NCBI GenBank assembly: GCA_043819035.1
Contig: JBDRFD010000025.1
Coordinates: forward strand, 1 to 13,508
From: UBA2144 sp043819035
GTDB taxonomy: Bacteria; Patescibacteriota; Gracilibacteria; Peribacterales; Peribacteraceae
Direction: 5' to 3'
Length of the DNA stretch: 13,508 bases
The position numbers and the translations under genes were made by a program. Within the stretch, counting starts at the first letter, position 1. Each line of letters opens with the position of its first letter. The notes beneath the pieces were generated by a model that did no database searches, was not told the DNA's origin, and saw nothing but the letters and a program-made list of their open reading frames with translations. Of the stretch, positions 1 to 7,258 are shown in pieces.

Positions 1-237
1 TCTTGTCGTAGGCGATGGAGAGAAATGAGGCTTGGGCAGACATGAGAAGATTGGGAATGTGGCTAAGAGATGCCACAATCCTACCATTTTCACACTCAAA
101 ATGGAACTACATGTGAGTGGTGTTTTTCAGAGGTTCCCTAAGTATACATCTTGGATTTCACGTAATAAAATTAGGCGTGTTGCGAATTTGGGATGATGTG
201 GTTGGTTAACTTATATATAGACGTGTGTTTTTGTAAG
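1..237. other. Host flank left of the integrated element, no confident gene
   Basis: No convincing gene is visible. On the minus strand an open frame (after a TAG near base 110) reads through an ATG at 41-43 as MSAQASFLSIAYDK and leaves the window, so it could be the start of a gene that lay downstream of ssrA before integration. It has no ribosome binding site and I do not recognise it. On the plus strand all three frames stop early (one at a TGA at 43-45). No hairpin with a T-run is visible. Confidence 0.3.
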
Positions 238-255
238 ATGGTGGAGATGCCGGGA
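238..255 (+). repeat. Left attachment site core (18-bp direct repeat)
   Basis: ATGGTGGAGATGCCGGGA is identical to 8793-8810. On the minus strand it reads as the tmRNA 3' end (TCCCGGCATCTCCACCAT), so it is an orphan copy of the last 17 tmRNA bases plus one flanking base. Identity ends at G237 against A8792 and at C256 against A8811. It marks the host/element border away from the integrase. Confidence 0.85.
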
Positions 256-404
256 CACATTTCAAACACTTCCAGAGGATTACGGCAGACATTGGCAGAT
301 ACACACAGGAACTTCAATCTTTGAAGGAATCCATGATAATGGTGATAGATGTTCTGAACTGTGTCCCAACTCAATCTTTCCTCAAAGAGACGCTAATCTA
401 CTGA
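255..404 (+). other. Detached 3' reading frame of the integrase (open only in the excised circle)
   Basis: If the element circularises through the 18-bp core, the recombinase frame continues from its last core codon (GGG, 252-254) into ACA at 255. It then stays open for 49 codons, starting THFKHFQRITADIG and ending ...SFLKETLIY, to a TGA at 402-404. The predicted segment is helix-prone (QELQSLKESMIMVIDVL). It ends 53 bases before the first cargo gene, so it fills what is otherwise an empty stretch. In the integrated state it has no start codon attached and is probably not translated. A chance open frame of this length is possible in this AT-rich DNA, so the assignment is inference. Confidence 0.55.
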
Positions 405-457
405 ACAGAAACAATCAGATGTCTTTCTTTCAAACATATCATGTGGAGTGATAGCAT

Positions 458-1012
458 ATGTCCATGCCAGAAGACGCGACATTAGATGCTGATTATCCGA
501 TGCGTTTTGAGCATCTGCTATGCCAAGTGCTTGGACGTAAGATTGGGTATCAGACAGCTGGAGCTGCTGGGAATGCAAAGTACTATAGGCAATACATCAA
601 GAAGGTCATTTGTAAATTTAAGAAAAGAGCGGATGAGCTTGAAATGGATACCAGACTCAAGGAAGTGCTATTCGTTTACTTGAACACTATGGAGAATAGG
701 CTTAGCAAGCTCAAGAAGATCGATATGAATGCGCTGCTACTTGTTGATGCACTATTCGTAATCTCATACCTTTTAGGCTACGAAGGGCTTGATGGTGGCA
801 CTCCAAGGACTCCGATATATACTCAGACACTATTGCAGTATGTATTTTCGCGTGACAGCGATCCAATTGAGCAAAGAGTCAATTTGATCAAAACGAGAGC
901 TGAGGTTATCCAGCAACTTAAATCTGAAGGGCTGAGTACTCCGCAAATTGCCTTCATTCTCAATACCACCGACTATGAGGTGAAGAAGCTCAGCAAATAC
1001 TACCAAAATTAA
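458..1012 (+). CDS. Unrecognised protein with C-terminal helix-turn-helix
   Basis: A 184-residue protein I cannot assign to a family. The N-terminal part (about 15-90) is rich in Lys and Arg and looks helical (YYRQYIKKVICKFKKRADEL). A hydrophobic helix-like stretch follows at 92-108 (ALLLVDALFVISYLLGY); it is short and lies in a soluble-looking context, so it is more likely a buried helix than a membrane anchor. Residues 147-181 (RAEVIQQLKSEGLSTPQIA... then DYEVKKLSKYY) match the spacing of a helix-turn-helix like sigma region 4 or LuxR-type domains, which suggests DNA binding. The start at 458 has GGAG at 445-448, nine bases upstream; a second Met is at codon 3. It is the first element gene, 62 bases ahead of hsdR on the same strand, so control of the restriction operon is a reasonable but unproven guess. 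Confidence 0.6.
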   Translation: MSMPEDATLDADYPMRFEHLLCQVLGRKIGYQTAGAAGNAKYYRQYIKKVICKFKKRADELEMDTRLKEVLFVYLNTMENRLSKLKKIDMNALLLVDALFVISYLLGYEGLDGGTPRTPIYTQTLLQYVFSRDSDPIEQRVNLIKTRAEVIQQLKSEGLSTPQIAFILNTTDYEVKKLSKYYQN

Positions 1013-1042
1013 ACGGAAATACTGAAGAACAAGAATTAGCTC

Positions 1043-1065
1043 AAATGTACACATTTCTGTAATAT
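1043..1065 (+). promoter_or_regulatory. Palindrome and -10-like box just before hsdR
   Basis: AAATGT-AC-ACATTT (1043-1056) is a perfect 6+6 inverted repeat, and TAATAT (1060-1065) resembles a -10 box ending nine bases before the hsdR ATG. No good -35 is visible. If used, the transcript would start a few bases from the ATG, giving a nearly leaderless message, and the palindrome would be well placed for a repressor, perhaps the helix-turn-helix product encoded just upstream. All of this is inference from position. Confidence 0.35.
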
Positions 1066-1074
1066 CCAGCATGT

Positions 1075-2715
1075 ATGCCAAAAGCAGACCCATCAAATTC
1101 TGAACGGCTAACTAGACAGGAAATAATTGACCAGAGATTAGGTAAATCAGGCTGGAATGTTAAAGACCCTTCACAAGTTACCGAGGAGCTTGATATTTGG
1201 GTAGGACTACCTGAAGGAGTAGAAGAACCAATGCACGAATTTCAAGGACATCAATTTGCTGATTATGCGTTACTTGGTGAGGATGGCTATCCGCTTGCAG
1301 TTGTCGAAGCCAAAAAAACTTCAAAGGACGCTCGTGTTGGGCAGGAGCAAGCAAAACAGTACGCAGAAAATATCTCAGATAAGTCAGAACGTGAAATGCC
1401 ATTTGTAATGTACACAAATGGAAACGATATATATTTTTGGGATACTGAACGCTATCCACCCCGCAAGGTTCATGGGTTCCCTACAAGAAAAGACTTAGAA
1501 CGTATGAAATTCATGCGTGAAAACAGCAAGCCACTTTCACAGGAACTAATCAATCGTGATATTTCGGGAAGGCCATACCAACTTGAAGCAATTCGTTCTG
1601 TACTTGAAGGTGTAGATAGAGCAGAGAGAAAATTCCTTCTTGTTATGGCAACTGGTACAGGCAAGACCCGCACATGTGTATCCATGTTAGATGTACTAAT
1701 GAGAACTAATCGGGTTCAGCGAGTTCTCTTCCTTGTAGATAGAATTGCTCTTCGAGACCAGGGGCGAGACGCATTTCGTGAGTTTCTTCCTAATGCTCCA
1801 TTATGGCCAAAGCAGGGAGAAAAAGAAATTGTAACTGATCGCAGGGTGTACATTGCAACATATCCGACATTACTAAACATAATTGAGAAAACAGATTGCC
1901 CACTCAGTCCGCACTTCTTTGATATGATCGTTGCAGATGAGAGCCATCGCTCAATTTACAACGTATATAAAAATATCTTTGATTATTTTGATGCACTGCA
2001 AGTCGGATTAACTGCAACTCCAACGGATGCAATTGACCACAATACTTTTGATTTATTCAGCTGTGAAGATAGCGACCCCACTTATGCTTATACCTACGAA
2101 GAAGCTGTAAATAGTAATCCACCATTTCTAAGCGACTTTGAAGCGTTTTCAATTCAAACCAAATTCCAAACGGAAGGCATACATCACGACAAACTATCTG
2201 TAGGCGAACAAAAGAAGCTACTTGCGGAAGGGAAAGAGCTTGAAGACATAGATTTCGAGGGTACTGATCTTGAAAAGAAAGTGTCAAACAAAGGTACAAA
2301 TGCTCTTGTTGTTCAAGAGTTTATGGAAGAGTGCATTAAGGATGACAGTGGAACGTTACCTGGAAAGACGATCTTCTTTGCCATGACAAAGAAACATGCC
2401 TATCGCTTGCAGGAGATTTTTGACAGTCTTTATCCTGAGCTGAAAGGAAAAATTTCCAAGGTGCTTGTTTCCGATGATTCCCGTGTTCATGGTAAAGGTG
2501 GTTTACTCGATCAGTTTAAGAACAATGATATGCCACGTATCGCTATTAGCGTAGATATGCTGGATACAGGAATAGATGTACGAGAAATCGTTAATCTCGT
2601 TATTGCAAAGCCTGTGTTCTCATATACGAAGTTCTGGCAGATGATAGGACGTGGTACTCGCTTGCTTGAGCCAAAGGCAATGAAACCTTGGTGCACAAAA
2701 AAGATAAGTTCCTAA
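1075..2715 (+). CDS. hsdR: Type I restriction endonuclease subunit R, N-terminal frame
   Basis: Motor and nuclease subunit of a type I restriction enzyme: it translocates DNA with ATP and cleaves it at a distance. The nuclease core lies near residues 63-96: D63, then VVEAK with E78 and K80, then QAKQY, the PD-(D/E)xK plus QxxxY pattern of HsdR. The helicase motor follows with Walker A ATGTGKT (192-198), ADESH (287-291), GLTATP (311-316), a motif V-like DMLDTGIDV and a motif VI-like QMIGRGTRL near the end. This frame stops at TAA 2713-2715 after 546 residues, just past motif VI. The rest of the protein continues in the -1 frame from an A AAA AAG heptamer at 2697-2703; the joined product would be 938 residues, a normal HsdR size. 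There is no clear ribosome binding site before the ATG at 1075. Confidence 0.9.
   Translation: MPKADPSNSERLTRQEIIDQRLGKSGWNVKDPSQVTEELDIWVGLPEGVEEPMHEFQGHQFADYALLGEDGYPLAVVEAKKTSKDARVGQEQAKQYAENISDKSEREMPFVMYTNGNDIYFWDTERYPPRKVHGFPTRKDLERMKFMRENSKPLSQELINRDISGRPYQLEAIRSVLEGVDRAERKFLLVMATGTGKTRTCVSMLDVLMRTNRVQRVLFLVDRIALRDQGRDAFREFLPNAPLWPKQGEKEIVTDRRVYIATYPTLLNIIEKTDCPLSPHFFDMIVADESHRSIYNVYKNIFDYFDALQVGLTATPTDAIDHNTFDLFSCEDSDPTYAYTYEEAVNSNPPFLSDFEAFSIQTKFQTEGIHHDKLSVGEQKKLLAEGKELEDIDFEGTDLEKKVSNKGTNALVVQEFMEECIKDDSGTLPGKTIFFAMTKKHAYRLQEIFDSLYPELKGKISKVLVSDDSRVHGKGGLLDQFKNNDMPRIAISVDMLDTGIDVREIVNLVIAKPVFSYTKFWQMIGRGTRLLEPKAMKPWCTKKISS
2697..2703 (+). promoter_or_regulatory. A AAA AAG slippery heptamer, candidate -1 frameshift site in hsdR
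   Basis: In the upstream frame the codons are ACA AAA AAG, so the heptamer sits in the X XXY YYZ register of the dnaX -1 frameshift signal. Slipping back one base gives GAT AAG TTC..., which continues directly into the downstream HsdR sequence (KKDKFLIMDCWNNF). The zero-frame stop is only nine bases downstream (2713). A Shine-Dalgarno-like AAGG lies about 17 bases upstream, farther than in dnaX. Downstream pairing (AGTTCC with GGAATAACT) is weak. An ordinary one-base indel in the A-run, real or a sequencing error, is the main alternative. Confidence 0.5.
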
Positions 2716-3890
2716 TAATGGATTGCTGGAATAACTTTGCATATTTCGAGATGAACCCTAAGGGCAAAGAAGACCGTCCGACTAAACCATTGCCAGTAAG
2801 GCTATTTGAAATACGATTGCAGAAATTCATTTCAGCGAGGAAGGCGGGTGAAGAAGAAGCGGCACAAAATACAATAGTTGGACTTCGTTCAGATATTTCC
2901 AAACTTCCAACAAACAACGTAGTTGTGTTGAATGCACAATCAAAACTAGAAAGGCTAGATGATGGCTTTTGGGCAAGTCTTAATGAAGAGAAACAAGTCT
3001 ATATCCAAAAAGAAATTGCCCCTCTCATGAGGGCCAGAAGCAACGAAGACTTCAAAGCCATGAGCCTCGAACTCAATGCACTCCAGCTTTCTATCGCTCG
3101 TTTTGAAAAGAATGATAAGAAGATAGAAACATTGGAACAAGTAATTATGGAAAAGGTTTCCGATCTACCGCTTTCGATAAATACGGTAGCTAAAGAGAAA
3201 GAGCTAATTGAAGCAGTTCTTAACGAAGGGTATGTCCATAAAGCAAATGAGGATGAATTGCAGGAGCTTGTAACCCGTCTTGCACCTTTAATGAAATTCC
3301 GAGAAGAGGGTTTCAGGATAGATCAGGAGAAACTCAACTTACGCGATCTGACTGCCGACAAAAGTTACATTGAATTTGGGCCAGCAAATGAGCGAGTAAC
3401 AGTGCAGAAATATCGTGAGAAGGTCGAAGCACTCATCAAGAAGCTAGAAGATGAAAATCCAATACTGCAAAAACTCAAATCTGGTGAAGACCTCACATCG
3501 GAAGAAATTGAACAACTAGCCGATACACTGGAAGAATGTGAACCGTATCCAACAGAAAAGAACCTTCAAAAAGCGTACGATGCTCGTCGAGTACAATTCC
3601 TCGATCTTATAAGGTATATAATGGGTGTCGGGGAACTAAAAACCTTTGCGGACAAAGTGTCCGAAGCATTTTCAGAGTTCATTGCAGAACACAACACGCT
3701 TACGGCAAAACAAATTCAGTTCCTTCAAGCGTTGCAAGCGTTCATCATTGAAAATGGCTCTCTAAGCAAGAAAGACCTGACGCGTGAGCCATTCACTCGA
3801 TTCCACGCAAAAGGCATCCTAGGGCTATTCAAACCACAAGAACGCACTGAAATTCTTAAACTAGCTACCTCTCTCCTCTCACATGCTTAG
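2703..3890 (+). CDS. hsdR: Type I restriction endonuclease subunit R, C-terminal frame
   Basis: This is the C-terminal 395 codons of HsdR, in the -1 frame relative to the N-terminal part. It begins with the strand that normally follows motif VI (DKFLIMDCWNNFAYF, where homologues read like FxIxDxxxNFxxF). It then has a long charged helical region, and ends with a domain resembling the EcoEI-type R-subunit C-terminus (PFTRFHAKGILGLF near the end), which contacts the methylase/specificity core. A TTG at 2688-2690 could start it independently as a 400-residue protein (VHKKDKF), but no ribosome binding site supports that and the segment would lack the nuclease and motor. It overlaps the hsdM start by eight bases (ATG at 3883), so the operon is tightly coupled. 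Confidence 0.85.
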   Translation, partial: DKFLIMDCWNNFAYFEMNPKGKEDRPTKPLPVRLFEIRLQKFISARKAGEEEAAQNTIVGLRSDISKLPTNNVVVLNAQSKLERLDDGFWASLNEEKQVYIQKEIAPLMRARSNEDFKAMSLELNALQLSIARFEKNDKKIETLEQVIMEKVSDLPLSINTVAKEKELIEAVLNEGYVHKANEDELQELVTRLAPLMKFREEGFRIDQEKLNLRDLTADKSYIEFGPANERVTVQKYREKVEALIKKLEDENPILQKLKSGEDLTSEEIEQLADTLEECEPYPTEKNLQKAYDARRVQFLDLIRYIMGVGELKTFADKVSEAFSEFIAEHNTLTAKQIQFLQALQAFIIENGSLSKKDLTREPFTRFHAKGILGLFKPQERTEILKLATSLLSHA

Positions 3891-5403
3891 TTCAACTCTA
3901 CGTTCAAAAGTAGATCGCCTCTGGGATAAGTTTTGGAGTGGCGGTATCAGCAATCCACTCACTGCCATTGAGCAAATTACCTATCTTCTCTTTATGAAGC
4001 GTTTGGACGAACTCGATCTCAAACGACTGCAAGATGCGGAGTTCACGGGCGAGAAGCACAAGCCGTTTTTCAAACCAGACGAAAAGAATCTCCGATGGCA
4101 CCAGTTCAAGCAAATGGAGGGTGGGGAGATGCTTGAGCATGTCCAAAAGAAAGTATTTCCGTTTATCAAGTCACTCGCTGGCAGAGACGGACCCTTTGTG
4201 GAGTACATGGCAAACGCTGTTTTTATCATCACAAAGCCATCCTTGCTAGTGGAAGCTGTCACAATCATTGATGAGATATTTGAAGAAATCGAGCGGGAGC
4301 AGGACGAAGGACAGGAGTTTCAGGATACTCAAGGAGACTTGTACGAACATTTGCTTTCCGCAATTACGAGTGCGGGCAAGCTCGGTCAGTTCCGTACCCC
4401 TCGGCACATCATTCAGTTAATATGTGAGCTGGTGAATCCGAAGTTGGGAGATACCATTTGCGACCCTGCGTGTGGTACGGGCGGTTTCCTCCTCGGTGCA
4501 TATCAGCACATCCTCACGCAGCACACGAGTGCGAAGCATATCAAAACGGATAGCAACGGACTCAAGCGAGGAACGATGGGAGATAAGCTGACAAACGAAA
4601 AGCAGTGGGAACACCTGAAAAAACGCACATTCTTTGGTTATGACATGGATGAAACGATGGTACGTATCGGGCTGATGAACCTGATTATGCACGGTATCAG
4701 TCATCCGAACATTTGCCAGCGTGACACTCTCTCCAAGAGTTATAACGAAGACGGCATGTATGACGTGATAGCGGCTAACCCCCCGTTCAAGGGAAGTATT
4801 GATAAAGGTGACATCAATGAAACACTCATGCTCCCGACCACAAAAACAGAGCTTCTGTTCGTCAATCGTATTATCAATTCACTCAAGATCGGAGGGAGAG
4901 GCGGTGTGATTGTTCCTGATGGTGTCCTGTTCGGTTCTAGTAAGGCTCATAAACTGGCTCGTAAGATGCTGATAGAGCGGTGTGAGCTACAAGGTGTGAT
5001 CTCCATGCCAAGTGGAGTATTTAGACCGTATGCAGGAGTCAGCACGGCTATATTGGTGTTCGTGAAGGGCGGTGAGACGGAAAAGGTATGGTTCTACGAT
5101 ATGGAAGCCGATGGTTACAGTTTCGATGATAAGCGAGAGAAGGTCGAAGCAAATGACCTGCCTGACATTGTGGAGAAATGGAATAAGCGACAGGAGATAA
5201 AGACTAGTGATCGTAAGAGTAAGTTCTTTTGGGTGCAGAGAAAGGAGATTGAGGAAAAAGATTTTGACCTGAGTATCAATCGCTACAAGGAGGTAACTTA
5301 CGAGGCTGTGGAGTATGAGAAGCCAGAAGTGATACTTGGAAAGATTGAGGGTCTTGAGAAAGAAATTATGAATGAAGTTTCTTCACTAAAATCAATTTTA
5401 TGA
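3883..5403 (+). CDS. hsdM: Type I DNA methyltransferase subunit M
   Basis: Adenine-N6 methyltransferase subunit that protects host sites and forms the core complex with HsdS. The N-terminal helical HsdM domain spans about 1-150 (LWDKFWSGGISNPLTAIEQI, then YLLFMKRLDELD). The catalytic domain follows: GQFRTPRHIIQLI (168-180), the AdoMet-binding motif DPACGTGGF (194-202) and the catalytic NPPF (299-302), with no key residue missing. Length 506 residues is usual for the family. The ATG overlaps the 3' end of hsdR by eight bases and the stop codon overlaps the hsdS ATG (ATGA at 5400-5403), which indicates translational coupling. There is no Shine-Dalgarno sequence. The intact M and S subunits mean methylation is likely active even if restriction depends on the hsdR frameshift. 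Confidence 0.95.
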   Translation: MLSSTLRSKVDRLWDKFWSGGISNPLTAIEQITYLLFMKRLDELDLKRLQDAEFTGEKHKPFFKPDEKNLRWHQFKQMEGGEMLEHVQKKVFPFIKSLAGRDGPFVEYMANAVFIITKPSLLVEAVTIIDEIFEEIEREQDEGQEFQDTQGDLYEHLLSAITSAGKLGQFRTPRHIIQLICELVNPKLGDTICDPACGTGGFLLGAYQHILTQHTSAKHIKTDSNGLKRGTMGDKLTNEKQWEHLKKRTFFGYDMDETMVRIGLMNLIMHGISHPNICQRDTLSKSYNEDGMYDVIAANPPFKGSIDKGDINETLMLPTTKTELLFVNRIINSLKIGGRGGVIVPDGVLFGSSKAHKLARKMLIERCELQGVISMPSGVFRPYAGVSTAILVFVKGGETEKVWFYDMEADGYSFDDKREKVEANDLPDIVEKWNKRQEIKTSDRKSKFFWVQRKEIEEKDFDLSINRYKEVTYEAVEYEKPEVILGKIEGLEKEIMNEVSSLKSIL

Positions 5404-6596
5404 CGAAAGTTATAAATAAATCCAAGTTGATTGATTGCTGTATATTTGTACGCAATGGCGTATCAGTAAAACAAGATAAAACAAGTGGAGGCATACCAAT
5501 TACAAGGATCGAAACAATTTCAAAAGGTGACATAAATCAAAACAAGGTTGGTTTTGCTGGAATAGATGAACCAGATAAATATAAGTCATATTTTTTGAAG
5601 GAAGGAGATGTGCTTATAAGCCATATAAATAGCGTTGAACATCTAGGTAAAACTGCAATTTACGAAGGTATACCAGCCACACTCATACATGGCATGAATC
5701 TTCTTTGCATCAGACCAAACTCAGAAATTGTCCTACCAAAGTTTCTTTTGTACTTCACTAAATCCCCTGCATTTCGAAATCAGCTTCCAAAGATTACAAA
5801 TAAATCTGTGAACCAAGCTAGTTTTTCTTCTTCAAACCTAAAAAATAAGATTTTAGTCCCGATCCCTACTCTAGAAGAACAAAAACTTATCGTCTCCATC
5901 CTCGACCAAGTCGACGCACTGCGATGCAAACGCAAGGAGGCTATTAAGTTACAGGATGAGTATGTGAAGTCAGTGTTTTTGGAGATGTTTGCTGACCCTG
6001 TGACAAACCCGAAGGGCATTGAACAAAAAGCAGTTATGGAAATGGGTCGAGTAGTAACTGGCAATACGCCACCTAGAGCAAATCGAAGTAATTATGGAAA
6101 CTTCATCGAGTGGATAAAATCCGACAACATCAATAACGATTTTTGTATAGCTACCAAGGCACGAGAATGGCTATCAGAAGAAGGTGCAAAAAGTGCAAGA
6201 ATTGCCCCTGCTAATTCGATACTCGTTACCTGTATTGCTGGCAGTAAAAGCTGTATTGGAAATTGTGGCGTTATTGATAGAGATGCTTCATTCAATCAGC
6301 AAATCAATGCAATAATTCCTCATGCAGATGTTGACCCCTATTTCCTCTATGTTCAGATGAAACTTGCAAAAGAGTTATTTCAGAAAGCTGCAACAAGTGG
6401 AATGAAGGGGCTACTAAGTAAGAGTAGATTTAGCAAAGTCCAATTACTGAATCCCGATATCAGAGAGCAGAAGGAATTTGCTGATAAGTTTATAAAGTGC
6501 GAAGCAACAAAAAAGAAAATGGCTCAACAACAGGTTGAAATTGAAAACCAATTCAACTCTCTAATGCAAAGAGCTTTTGCAGGAGCTTTGACCTAG
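5400..6596 (+). CDS. hsdS: Type I restriction specificity subunit S
   Basis: DNA-recognition subunit that directs the M and R subunits to a bipartite target. It has the expected two-repeat layout: target recognition domain 1 (about 1-155, ending NLKNKILVPIPTLEEQKLIV), conserved spacer helix 1 (about 158-200, ILDQVDALRCKRKEAIKLQ), recognition domain 2 (about 208-352) and conserved helix 2 (about 355-395, REQKEFADKFIK then QQQVEIENQFNSLMQRAF). Length 398 residues is normal. The two recognition domains differ from each other, so the target should be asymmetric. There is only one hsdS and I see no inverted hsdS fragments nearby, so there is no sign of phase-variable shuffling. The target sequence cannot be read from the protein by eye. 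Confidence 0.93.
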   Translation: MTKVINKSKLIDCCIFVRNGVSVKQDKTSGGIPITRIETISKGDINQNKVGFAGIDEPDKYKSYFLKEGDVLISHINSVEHLGKTAIYEGIPATLIHGMNLLCIRPNSEIVLPKFLLYFTKSPAFRNQLPKITNKSVNQASFSSSNLKNKILVPIPTLEEQKLIVSILDQVDALRCKRKEAIKLQDEYVKSVFLEMFADPVTNPKGIEQKAVMEMGRVVTGNTPPRANRSNYGNFIEWIKSDNINNDFCIATKAREWLSEEGAKSARIAPANSILVTCIAGSKSCIGNCGVIDRDASFNQQINAIIPHADVDPYFLYVQMKLAKELFQKAATSGMKGLLSKSRFSKVQLLNPDIREQKEFADKFIKCEATKKKMAQQQVEIENQFNSLMQRAFAGALT

Positions 6597-6600
6597 TAGG

Positions 6601-6620
6601 ACCATATATTATGGTATAAT
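6601..6620 (+). promoter_or_regulatory. Consensus -10 box overlapped by an inverted repeat
   Basis: TATAAT (6615-6620) is a perfect -10 hexamer, nine bases before the ATG at 6630. ACCATA-TAT-TATGGT (6601-6615) is a perfect inverted repeat running into it. TTGACC (6588-6593), inside the hsdS end, resembles a -35, but the 21-base spacer is too long. The arrangement suggests an operator-controlled, almost leaderless promoter for the acidic ORF and possibly the terminase-like and recombinase genes. Confidence 0.45.
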
Positions 6621-6629
6621 AAGTGCTCC

Positions 6630-6803
6630 ATGGACACAGATGATCCACCTTCAGTTAATCAGGCAAACGAAATACAAGAACTATCACAGATAGTACAGGA
6701 TATTGACGTAAATAATGATGCCAATGATGCCAATGCAACGCATATGACTGATGCAAATGGGGACAGAATAGAATATGACCACAATGAATTTGAAAAAAGA
6801 TAA
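6630..6803 (+). CDS. Small acidic protein of unknown function
   Basis: A 57-residue open frame starting MDTDDPPSVNQANEIQELSQ and ending HNEFEKR, stop TAA. It has 15 acidic residues (10 Asp, 5 Glu) against 3 basic, and an Asn/Asp/Ala-rich middle (NNDANDANAT) encoded by a tandem AATGATGCC repeat (6714-6731). There is no signal peptide or membrane segment. Support for a real gene: the only reasonable plus-strand frame in a 239-base gap, a perfect TATAAT nine bases upstream, and same-strand position between hsdS and the terminase-like gene. There is no Shine-Dalgarno sequence. The strong negative charge would suit a DNA-mimic or anti-restriction protein, but nothing specific shows this. Low complexity weakens the case. 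Confidence 0.45.
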   Translation: MDTDDPPSVNQANEIQELSQIVQDIDVNNDANDANATHMTDANGDRIEYDHNEFEKR

Positions 6804-6835
6804 GGTTCATCTCTCGTTTACTACAGTTATATATA

Positions 6836-7258
6836 ATGGCAAGACCCACTAAATACACGGAAGACACCATAAATGGCATATGTAAGTGGATTATGGGAGG
6901 AAATAGCTATGTCGATGCCTGCACAATGGCAGGTATTAGTTACCAAACTTTTAATGAATGGAGGCATGAGAAATCTGAGTTTTCTGATGCTATAAAAAAG
7001 GCCGAGGCTAAGTGCAAAGCAGCTCGTATTTCGCGCATATTGGATGCTAGCGAAGAGAAGTGGCAAGCAGCTGCTTGGTGGCTGGAAAGACGCTATCCAG
7101 ACGAATATGCACTACGTAAGATCGAAAAAAATCAACCTGTGAGCAAAGCCCCTGATGGGGTTAGAGACTTAGCACGTGCAATGCTTCCCATGGAACAAGA
7201 GGAGCGAAAAGAATTACTCTCTGACCTTGTTGATTCAAACAAGGTTCAATTAGTGTAA
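6836..7258 (+). CDS. Small-terminase-like helix-turn-helix protein
   Basis: A 140-residue protein beginning MARPTKYTEDTINGICKWI, then GGNSYVDACTMAGISYQTFN with EW next (a helix-turn-helix at about 21-46), a charged helix with FSDAIKKAEAKCKAARI, and WQAAAWWLERRYPDEYALR (76-94). This order (RPTKYT start, GIS-xxTFxxW recognition helix, AAxWWLERRYP) is that of the small terminase subunits and related proteins found in many phages, which bind DNA at packaging sites. No large terminase or capsid gene is present. It may therefore be a phage-satellite packaging component, or a regulator or directionality factor that reuses the fold. Its stop codon abuts the recombinase start (TAAATG), so the two are probably expressed together. 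The AT-rich run TTATATATAATGG covers the start; there is no Shine-Dalgarno sequence. Confidence 0.75.
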   Translation: MARPTKYTEDTINGICKWIMGGNSYVDACTMAGISYQTFNEWRHEKSEFSDAIKKAEAKCKAARISRILDASEEKWQAAAWWLERRYPDEYALRKIEKNQPVSKAPDGVRDLARAMLPMEQEERKELLSDLVDSNKVQLV